11,134 nucleotides of DNA. Source: Bacteroidales bacterium. Its GTDB lineage: Bacteria > Bacteroidota > Bacteroidia > Bacteroidales > JAOZVK01. Within the stretch, counting starts at the first letter, position 1. The number at the start of each line of letters is the position of its first letter. The position numbers were made by a program, and so were the translations under genes. Positions 6,283 through 11,134 of this stretch are shown piece by piece. The stretch spans positions 1 to 11,134 of the forward strand of contig JAOZVK010000147.1 of the NCBI GenBank assembly GCA_029938185.1. The letters run 5' to 3'. The notes below the pieces were generated by a model that saw only the letters and a program-made list of their open reading frames with translations, was not told the DNA's origin and did no database searches.

Positions 6283-7878
6283 ATGAGAAAAAGCACAATG
6301 CTAAAAAATATAATAAATTCAAACGAACTTGAATTTATTATGGAGGCACATAATGGACTATCTGCTAAAATTGTAGAAGAAGCTGGTTTTAAAGGGATAT
6401 GGGGAAGTGGATTATCACTTTCGGCAGCATTGGGAGTAAGAGATAATAATGAAGCATCTTGGACTCAAATACTTGATGTTCTCGAATTTATGAGCGATGC
6501 AACAAGCATTCCTATTTTACTTGATGGAGATACCGGTTATGGCAATTTTAACAATATGCGTAGATTGGTTAGAAAACTCGAACAGCGTAATATAGCCGGA
6601 GTTTGTATTGAGGATAAACTTTTTCCTAAAACAAACTCATTTATTGGAGGCGAAGCTCAACCATTAGCCGATATTAACGAATTTGCAGGAAAAATAAAAG
6701 CAGCGAAAGATACTCAAATTGACCCCGATTTTGTTGTAGTTGCACGTGTTGAGGCATTTATTGCTGGTTGGGGATTAAACGAGGCATTGCGTAGAGCCGA
6801 AGCATACAGATTGGCAGGTGCCGATGCTGTACTTATTCATAGCAAGAAAAGCAATTCGTCAGATATTGAGGCATTTATGAAAGAGTGGAATAATAGACAT
6901 CCTGTTGTTATTGTTCCTACAAAATATTATTCGACACCAACCGATAGATTTCGCGAACTTGGAATAGCACTTGCAATTTGGGCAAATCATAATATTAGAG
7001 CTACTATTGATATAATTCAAAGAACATCAAAACAGATTTTCAAAGACCAATCGCTTATTAATGTTGAAGACAAAGTGGTTTCGGTTAGCGAAATTTTCAG
7101 ACTTCAAGGTGCAGAAGAATTGAAAGAAGCTGAAAAAAAATATCTTCCAGCTACTGGCAAAAATGTAAATAGTATTATCCTGGCAGCTTCACAAGGCGAT
7201 TTAGGCGAACTTACAAAAGAAATTCCTAAAACTCTACTCGAAGTAAACGGAAAATCATTACTTGAAACTCAAATCGAAAACTATAATAAAGTAGGGATAA
7301 AAGATATTTCTGTTGTTACAGGCTTCGAAAACAATAAAATTGCATTTACTAACATTCAATCTATAAACAATAATATTTATAATAAAACCAAAGAACTATA
7401 TTCACTGTATTTAGCAAAGGATAAAATTAAAGATAATACAGTAATTAGTTATGGTGATATTATTTTTCGTAGTTATATTTTAAATGATTTGCTTAATGAT
7501 AATAGTGATATTACTGTTATTGTAGATGCAGATTACAACACAAAAAACAATAAGCATAAAGACTTTGTAACAAACTCAAAACAATATAACAAAGACCTAT
7601 ATCAAGTAGGAGTGCAACTAACACATATTTCTACAAATGCAGAAAATAGAGATATTCATGGCGAATTTATTGGTCTTTGGAAAGTAAATAAAACAGGTGC
7701 AAATATTGTTAAACAAGCATTAGATACTTTATCAAAAAACGAAGCTTTCAACAAAATGACAAGCAATGATTTATTTAATGAAATTATTAAAACACACCCA
7801 ATTGCTGTTAAATATATTAAAGGCTCATGGATTGATATTGATACTTTTGTAGATTTGCAAAATGCTAATAAAATTTAG
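6283..7878 (+). CDS. aepX: Phosphoenolpyruvate mutase fused to a nucleotidyltransferase domain
   Basis: A 531-residue two-domain enzyme. Residues about 5-290 are PEP mutase of the isocitrate lyase superfamily, which rearranges PEP to phosphonopyruvate, the first committed step of phosphonate synthesis. The metal-binding DGDTGYG is at 81-87, and the mutase gating loop EDKLFPKTNS at 110-119 separates true mutases from lyases and hydrolases. Residues about 296-531 are a sugar-nucleotidyltransferase-like fold with PKTLLEVNGKSLLE (315-328), a YGDI metal-binding segment and a terminal GSWIDIDTFVDL. Such fusions are known and are thought to make CMP-activated phosphonates such as CMP-AEP. The glycine-rich loop here reads AASQGDLGELT, lacking the arginine of the classic GxGxR motif, so the exact nucleotide activity is open. 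In a standard operon the decarboxylase and aminotransferase follow directly; here a 1.7-kb cassette intervenes. Confidence 0.92.
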   Translation: MRKSTMLKNIINSNELEFIMEAHNGLSAKIVEEAGFKGIWGSGLSLSAALGVRDNNEASWTQILDVLEFMSDATSIPILLDGDTGYGNFNNMRRLVRKLEQRNIAGVCIEDKLFPKTNSFIGGEAQPLADINEFAGKIKAAKDTQIDPDFVVVARVEAFIAGWGLNEALRRAEAYRLAGADAVLIHSKKSNSSDIEAFMKEWNNRHPVVIVPTKYYSTPTDRFRELGIALAIWANHNIRATIDIIQRTSKQIFKDQSLINVEDKVVSVSEIFRLQGAEELKEAEKKYLPATGKNVNSIILAASQGDLGELTKEIPKTLLEVNGKSLLETQIENYNKVGIKDISVVTGFENNKIAFTNIQSINNNIYNKTKELYSLYLAKDKIKDNTVISYGDIIFRSYILNDLLNDNSDITVIVDADYNTKNNKHKDFVTNSKQYNKDLYQVGVQLTHISTNAENRDIHGEFIGLWKVNKTGANIVKQALDTLSKNEAFNKMTSNDLFNEIIKTHPIAVKYIKGSWIDIDTFVDLQNANKI

Positions 7879-7906
7879 GCAAGCACAAATAATAAATACT
7901 GAATTT

Positions 7907-8296
7907 ATGGAAGAAGCATTAGAAAAACTTAAAAAAATATTTGTTTTAATAAGTGAAAAAGACAAGAAAAAACTACAAACAGAACTTGCCAAAATGATGC
8001 CGGTAGATTCAAATGCACGTGTTACAACTAAAATCGGTTGGGGGCATTTCAATGATTTAATTCAAGTCGGTTTAACATTTATGGTTGTTCCGTATATAAA
8101 AGAACAAAAAAACAGAAGCGGTTTTTCATTATTAAGTGAATTAATAAAAAAATCGGAACTAACTATTAGTAAATTTAATGAAGGTTTTGATATAATTTTA
8201 ACCAAAAAGCCAGATAAAATAAAAATAGGTTTTATACCAGCATTAGAAATTGCCGAAAAAACAAAATCATGTAGAATAAGTTTTAATATAAATTGA
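7907..8296 (+). CDS. A1: paralogous protein of unknown function (first of three)
   Basis: A 129-residue soluble protein that I do not recognise. It has an N-terminal amphipathic charged helix (MEEALEKLKKIFVLISEKDKKKLQTELAKMM, about 1-31), then a conserved VTTKIGWGHFND segment (about 39-50), a middle part with PYIKEQKNRSGFS, and a C-terminal IGFIPALEIAEKTKSC motif (about 107-122). The frame is open upstream to 7862, overlapping the end of aepX, but the paralogs start at the methionine used here, preceded by the same TGAATTTATG leader. It begins 28 nt after aepX and ends 4 nt before A2. By eye it is about 80% identical to A3. There is no signal peptide or membrane helix. Whether it relates to phosphonate metabolism or to the nearby HNH protein (for example as a partner or immunity protein) cannot be decided from sequence. 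Confidence 0.75.
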   Translation: MEEALEKLKKIFVLISEKDKKKLQTELAKMMPVDSNARVTTKIGWGHFNDLIQVGLTFMVVPYIKEQKNRSGFSLLSELIKKSELTISKFNEGFDIILTKKPDKIKIGFIPALEIAEKTKSCRISFNIN

Positions 8297-8300
8297 ATTT

Positions 8301-8687
8301 ATGGAAGAAGCATTAGAAAAACTTAAAAAAATATTAGATTTGATAAGTGAAGAAGACAAGAAAAAACTACAAACAGAACTTGCCAAAATGATGCCAACAG
8401 ATTCAAATGCACGTGTTACAACTAAAACAGGTTGGGGGCATTTCAACGACTCAACTCAAGTAGGTTTTGATTTTATGACTGTACAATACAAAAAAAGTTA
8501 TAAAATGAATGATGCTTTTTATTTTTTTAGTAAATTAATGAAATCCTCTGACTTATCTACAAATAAATTTATTGAAGCCTTTGATATAATTTTAAATAAA
8601 AAACCTGTTAGAGTAAAATTAGGTTTTATACCAGCATTAGATATTGCTGATAAAACAAAAGCATGTTCTGTTAATTTTAAAATTTAA
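8301..8687 (+). CDS. A2: paralogous protein of unknown function (second of three)
   Basis: A 128-residue paralog of A1 and A3. Residues 1-50 are nearly identical to A1 (MEEALEKLKKILDLISEEDKKKLQTELAKMMPTDSNARVTTKTGWGHFND), and the C-terminal LGFIPALDIADKTKACSVNFKI matches too. The middle (about 51-97) is replaced by a clearly different stretch, STQVGFDFMTVQYKKSYKMNDAFYFFSKLMKSSDLS. This mosaic pattern suggests a diversified middle segment, or recombination that homogenised the ends. It starts 4 nt after the A1 stop, whose TGA is part of the TGAATTTATG leader, and ends 6 nt before the HNH gene, so it is almost certainly co-transcribed. No known domain was recognised. Confidence 0.78.
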   Translation: MEEALEKLKKILDLISEEDKKKLQTELAKMMPTDSNARVTTKTGWGHFNDSTQVGFDFMTVQYKKSYKMNDAFYFFSKLMKSSDLSTNKFIEAFDIILNKKPVRVKLGFIPALDIADKTKACSVNFKI

Positions 8688-8693
8688 TAAATA

Positions 8694-8951
8694 ATGGAAA
8701 AGGCAAAGTGCCGAAAATGCGGAAAATATGATTATGTTGAAAAACACCATGTAGTTCCTCAAGGAATACTTAAAGATGGTGAAACAGTTCAATTATGTCC
8801 AAATTGCCATACAAAATACCATATTAAACTTGGTCGTAAAAACTTAAAAAACCATAACTTTGAATTTTATTGGAAACATTATCTGAAATGGATAAATGGT
8901 TTATTGTTAATATTAATTTTGATAGGAATTTACTGGGGAAGTATTGAATAA
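8694..8951 (+). CDS. B: small HNH/zinc protein with C-terminal membrane anchor
   Basis: An 85-residue protein. Two CxxC knuckles (C6-C9 and C35-C38) should hold a structural zinc. Between and after them lies an HNH signature: H18-H19 in KHHVVP, N37 in CPNCH, and H39 or H43 in CHTKYH. HNH folds of this kind cleave or nick nucleic acids. Residues about 67-81 (WINGLLLILILIGIYWG) form a single hydrophobic helix, followed by only four residues, so the protein would be tail-anchored with the HNH domain in the cytoplasm. A membrane tail on such a small HNH protein is unusual. It lies 6 nt after A2 and 7 nt before A3. A decayed copy follows A3. It could be a nuclease, a restriction or toxin component, or a non-catalytic zinc protein; activity is not shown by the sequence. 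Confidence 0.8.
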   Translation: MEKAKCRKCGKYDYVEKHHVVPQGILKDGETVQLCPNCHTKYHIKLGRKNLKNHNFEFYWKHYLKWINGLLLILILIGIYWGSIE

Positions 8952-8958
8952 TGAATTT

Positions 8959-9348
8959 ATGAAAGAAGCATTAGAAAAACTTAAAAAAATATTAGATTTT
9001 GCAAGTGAAAAAGATAATGAAAGACTACAAACTGAACTTGCCAAAATGATGCCAGCAGATTCAAATGCACATGTTACAACTAAAATCGGTTGGGGACATT
9101 TCAATGATTTAATTCAAGTAAGTTTAACATTTATGGTTGTTCCATATATAAAAGATCACAAAAACAGAAGCGGCTTTTCATTATTTAGCGAATTAATGAA
9201 AAAATCAGAACTTACAATTAATAAATTTAATGAAGGTTTTGATGTTATTTTAATACAAAAGTCTGATAAAATCGAACTGGGGTTTATACCTGCATTGGAA
9301 ATTGCTGAAAAAACAAAATCATGTTCTGTTAGTTTTAAAATACAATAA
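8959..9348 (+). CDS. A3: paralogous protein of unknown function (third of three)
   Basis: A 129-residue paralog, with about 26 differences from A1 by eye. It keeps the charged N-terminal helix (MKEALEKLKKILDFASEKDNERLQTELAKMM), VTTKIGWGHFNDLIQV, the A1-type middle (TFMVVPYIKDHKNRSGFSLFSEL) and the C-terminal LGFIPALEIAEKTKSC. The frame could also begin at a TTG at 8944, but that would overlap the HNH stop codon, and alignment with A1 and A2 supports the ATG at 8959. It follows the HNH gene by 7 nt and precedes the HNH relic by 3 nt, repeating the A-then-B order. Function is unknown. Confidence 0.77.
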   Translation: MKEALEKLKKILDFASEKDNERLQTELAKMMPADSNAHVTTKIGWGHFNDLIQVSLTFMVVPYIKDHKNRSGFSLFSELMKKSELTINKFNEGFDVILIQKSDKIELGFIPALEIAEKTKSCSVSFKIQ

Positions 9349-9351
9349 ATC

Positions 9352-9432
9352 ATGGAAAAATACGATTATCTTGAAAAACACCATATTAAACTTGGTCGCA
9401 AAAACTTAAAAAACCATAACTTTGAATTTTAA
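9352..9432 (+). pseudogene. b: internally deleted relic of the HNH gene
   Basis: A 26-codon frame reading MEKYDYLEKHHIKLGRKNLKNHNFEF then stop. It matches the intact HNH protein in three blocks: MEK, YDY(L/V)EKHH, and IKLGRKNLKNHNFEF. The parts lost are residues 4-11, with the first CxxC, and about 20-43, with PQGILKDGE, the second CxxC and the N/H residues. Both gaps keep the reading frame. The larger one could have arisen between short ACCAT direct repeats present at both break points in the intact copy. The membrane helix is gone because a stop follows FEF. It is too short to fold as HNH, so I call it a relic, although an open frame and start codon remain. Confidence 0.75.
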
Positions 9433-9435
9433 GTA

Positions 9436-9533
9436 GTCTTACAAATGTTTTTCGGTATTTATTTTCGTATAATTAACAATATAACAGTAGTTTGTAAAAA
9501 CTCGTAAGCCACATTAAATAGGTCAAAGACCTT
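9436..9533 (+). repeat. Dispersed ~100-bp intergenic repeat, copy R3
   Basis: This copy aligns along its length with R4. It begins TTACAAATGTTTTTC, the counterpart of TTACAAAAGTTTTTC in R4, and ends CGTAAGCCACATTAAATAGG followed by TCAAAGACCTT, versus CGTAAGCAACTATAAATAGG and TCGAAGACCTT. The centre is more diverged. It begins right after the HNH relic and fills most of the spacer before the decarboxylase gene, so the cassette's right edge coincides with this repeat. Confidence 0.6.
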
Positions 9534-9607
9534 AAAATATATAGTTTTATTTATGTAGACTGAGTAAACTTTTAGCTTTTAACTTTTAACTTTTTAATTT
9601 ATAATTC

Positions 9608-10738
9608 ATGTTGAATACAAATAAATTCGGAAATAGCTTAAAAAATCTAGGTTATGATTTTTTCAGTGGAGTTCCATGTTCATTTCTAAAATACTTGATT
9701 AACTATGCAATAAACGATTGCGAGTATATTATGGCAACAAACGAAGGAGATGCAGTTGCAACATGTGCAGGAGCAAGTGTTGCTGGACGCAAAACTGTTG
9801 TTTTAATGCAAAATTCAGGACTTACAAATGCAACTTCACCATTGACATCATTAACTTATACTTTCAAAATACCAGTACTTGGTTTTGTCAGCCTACGTGG
9901 AGAGAAGGGAATAAATGATGAACCTCAGCACGATTTAATGGGTCGAATCACTACCCAGATGCTTGATTTGATGAAAATACCATGGGGTTTCTTATCAAAT
10001 GATTTTGAGGAGGCTATAAAACAATTATCTGAAGCCAATAAATATATTGAAAAAAATGAAACTTTTTTCTTTGTTGTTAAAAAAGGTACTTTTGATAAAG
10101 TTGAACTTAAAGAACAAAAACTACACAGAACTTTTAATAAACTAAAGCTGACTAGAGGAAAAAGAGAAACATTTCCACCAAGAATATTGGTTTTAAAAGA
10201 AATATCAAAAATAAAAAATAGTGATACAGTACTGTTGGCAACAACTGGAAAAACAGGAAGAGAGTTATACGAAGTAGGCGACTCTCCTAACAACCTGTAT
10301 ATGGTAGGTTCCCTGGGCTGTATAAGTCCTTTCGCTATGGGAATAGCTTTATCAAAACCAGATAAAAATGTAATTGCTATTGATGGAGATGGCTCATTAC
10401 TTATGAGAATGGGAACAATTGTAACAAATGCATATTACCAACCTAAAAATATGCTTCATATATTGCTAGATAATAATTCGCACGATTCAACAGGAGGTCA
10501 GGCTACAATATCTCAAAATGTCGATTTTATTGAAATAGCCTCGTCAGTTGGTTACGAAACAACTGCATATATTCACGATTTATCTGAATTAGAAAAATTT
10601 ATTAAAAATTGGAAAATATACAAAGGTTTGTGTTTCCTTTATATTAGAATTGCCAAAGGTTCCAAAACCCCTTTAGGTAGACCTAAAATAAAACCGTATC
10701 AAGTAAAAGAAAGATTAGTTGAATTTTTAAATAGTTAG
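9608..10738 (+). CDS. aepY: Phosphonopyruvate decarboxylase
   Basis: A 376-residue TPP-dependent enzyme that converts phosphonopyruvate to phosphonoacetaldehyde, making PEP mutase flux irreversible. The N-terminal pyrimidine-binding domain shows FFSGVPCSFLKYLI (18-31), the activating glutamate E46 in ATNEGDAVA, and MQNSGLTNATSPLTSL (67-82). The LRGEKGINDEPQHDLMG segment (97-112) is characteristic of this family. The C-terminal PP-binding domain has GDGSLLMRMG (260-269) and DNNSHDSTGGQ (288-298), the thiamine pyrophosphate metal motif with family-specific ending. The length fits the usual 370-400 residues. It is separated from aepX by the A/HNH cassette, and no 2-aminoethylphosphonate aminotransferase follows within the remaining 396 nt. 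Confidence 0.93.
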   Translation: MLNTNKFGNSLKNLGYDFFSGVPCSFLKYLINYAINDCEYIMATNEGDAVATCAGASVAGRKTVVLMQNSGLTNATSPLTSLTYTFKIPVLGFVSLRGEKGINDEPQHDLMGRITTQMLDLMKIPWGFLSNDFEEAIKQLSEANKYIEKNETFFFVVKKGTFDKVELKEQKLHRTFNKLKLTRGKRETFPPRILVLKEISKIKNSDTVLLATTGKTGRELYEVGDSPNNLYMVGSLGCISPFAMGIALSKPDKNVIAIDGDGSLLMRMGTIVTNAYYQPKNMLHILLDNNSHDSTGGQATISQNVDFIEIASSVGYETTAYIHDLSELEKFIKNWKIYKGLCFLYIRIAKGSKTPLGRPKIKPYQVKERLVEFLNS

Positions 10739-10766
10739 GCATTTCAAACCTTTTAGTTTGCTTATG
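10738..10766 (+). terminator. Possible weak terminator hairpin after aepY
   Basis: Directly after the stop codon GCAT (10739-10742) and CAAAC (10745-10749) can pair with GTTTG (10756-10760) and ATGC (10764-10767), leaving small internal bulges. A run of six T starts about 10 nt further on. Similarity to the GTTGCTTACGCAT part of the dispersed repeat suggests it may instead be a fragment of that repeat. Confidence 0.35.
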
Positions 10767-10865
10767 CATCAATATTTTTTACGATATTTGGTTTTCAGAT
10801 GAATAAATAGAAAAAAAAATTGTGGATAGTCCCTACAAAACAGTGTTGGTATACTAAATTTTACT

Positions 10866-10969
10866 AAGGTCTTCGACCTATTTATAGTTGCTTACGCATT
10901 AGTACAAAAATAATTCAATCAGTAAGTTATAAATATGTAAATGTTGAAAAACTTTTGTAATAATACTTA
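10866..10969 (-). repeat. Dispersed ~100-bp intergenic repeat, copy R4 (inverted)
   Basis: The reverse complement matches R1 (243-346) almost end to end, including ATAACTTACTGATT, TTTGTACTAATG and GCAACTATAAATAGGT, and ends in the palindrome TCGAAGACCTT. It lies in the 396-nt stretch after aepY that contains no gene I can support (10739-11134). Being opposite to R1, it makes the two copies an inverted pair around most of the window. Confidence 0.75.
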
Positions 10970-11000
10970 TATCTGCGAATTTTTTCAACCTGTGCAATCA

Positions 11001-11084
11001 AAAGTCCGATAGGACGAACTATTGTAAACCCACAACGATAAGTTGTGGGAATAGAGCAAAATAGTTCGTCCCTTGAGGGACTTT
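11001..11084. repeat. Nested compound palindrome (REP-like)
   Basis: Three stems nest inside one another: AAAGTCC (11001-11007) with GGACTTT (11078-11084), GGACGAACTATT (11012-11023) with AATAGTTCGTCC (11060-11071), and CCCACAAC (11029-11036) with GTTGTGGG (11042-11049) around loop GATAA. All arms are perfect. CCCTTGAGGG (11070-11079) can form a competing small hairpin. No T-tract follows, so it is not a standard terminator. The form suits a REP-type element or a structured RNA; the strand is undetermined. Confidence 0.7.
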
Positions 11085-11134
11085 CAGAACTCACAAAAAG
11101 CGTCAAATTGAACAAAAACAATGGCAAATTAAAA

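Noticed and set aside
7862..7906. Upstream extension of A1 overlapping aepX
   Set aside because: The extra residues (MLIKFRQAQIINTEF) have no counterpart in A2, and the conserved TGAATTTATG leader marks the later methionine.
7825..8052. Minus-strand 75-residue open frame, with a similar one at 8913-9104
   Set aside because: Both start MKCPQPILVVT because they are antisense to the same duplicated part of A1 and A3; the resemblance only reflects that duplication.
7907..9348. CRISPR-like array suggested by repeated segments
   Set aside because: The repeats are ~390-bp coding paralogs with conserved frame, not short direct repeats with unique spacers.
9925..10293. Minus-strand 122-residue open frame within aepY
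   Set aside because: Antisense shadow of a gene with clear TPP-enzyme motifs; serine/phenylalanine-rich composition typical of such shadows.
243..10969. R1 and R4 as terminal inverted repeats of one large transposon
   Set aside because: Two further copies in other positions, no transposase or integrase, and no visible target duplication; a dispersed repeat explains them better.
10927..11127. Minus-strand 66-residue frame near the right end
   Set aside because: It is made of repeat R4 and the nested palindrome, so the protein would be translated repeat DNA.

Overview
The window is strongly A+T-rich and looks like a chromosomal segment from an environmental member of the Bacteroidota (Bacteroidales/Flavobacteriia-like). 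The basis is as follows. Two divergent promoters carry the Bacteroidota -7 element TAnnTTTG with a TTG-type -33 element. Shine-Dalgarno sequences are weak or absent. A membrane protein / winged-helix regulator / CreD cluster of a type familiar from this phylum is present. The intergenic spaces hold palindromic REP-like repeats of the GCCCT..AGGGC kind. No rRNA, tRNA, transposase, integrase or CRISPR array was seen.

Left part (1-3969, minus strand): a stress/envelope-type locus reading right to left. It contains a 214-residue polytopic membrane protein (3969-3325), a 68-residue small protein with an unusual C-terminus (2960-2754), a GTG-started winged-helix regulator (2486-2184) and a CreD-family inner-membrane protein (1700-351). 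A perfect inverted repeat, ACTTTG-N5-CAAAGT, overlaps the -7 element of the first gene. A near-copy lies just downstream of the regulator, in the long leader of creD, and both are candidate operators for the regulator. The creD leader is also interrupted by a 244-bp element with 15-bp perfect terminal inverted repeats and a REP hairpin cluster inside.

Right part (4267-10738, plus strand): an LtaS-like alkaline-phosphatase-fold membrane enzyme is followed by a phosphonate biosynthesis set. This set comprises a PEP mutase fused to a nucleotidyltransferase domain (531 aa) and, 1.7 kb further on, a TPP-dependent phosphonopyruvate decarboxylase (376 aa). Together they would turn PEP into phosphonoacetaldehyde; the nucleotidyltransferase domain suggests later CMP-activation of a phosphonate such as 2-aminoethylphosphonate (AEP) for attachment to a surface polymer or lipid. 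The aminotransferase normally expected is not in the window.

Between these two phosphonate genes sits the oddest part of the window: a tightly packed same-strand cassette A1-A2-B-A3-b. A1, A2 and A3 are paralogous 128-129-residue proteins of unknown function. B is an 85-residue HNH/zinc protein with a C-terminal membrane helix, and b is a 26-codon relic of B that has lost all four cysteines through two in-frame deletions. Gene spacings of 3-7 nt and a shared leader TGAATTTATG before each A copy point to serial duplication of an A-B unit.

Intergenic DNA is rich in repeats: a diverged repeat of about 100 bp (copies near 243, 2641, 9436 and, inverted, 10866), a nested compound palindrome at 11001-11084, a TGGACAG..CTGTCCA repeat at 1761-1824, and a short 7-mer tandem at 4054-4080.
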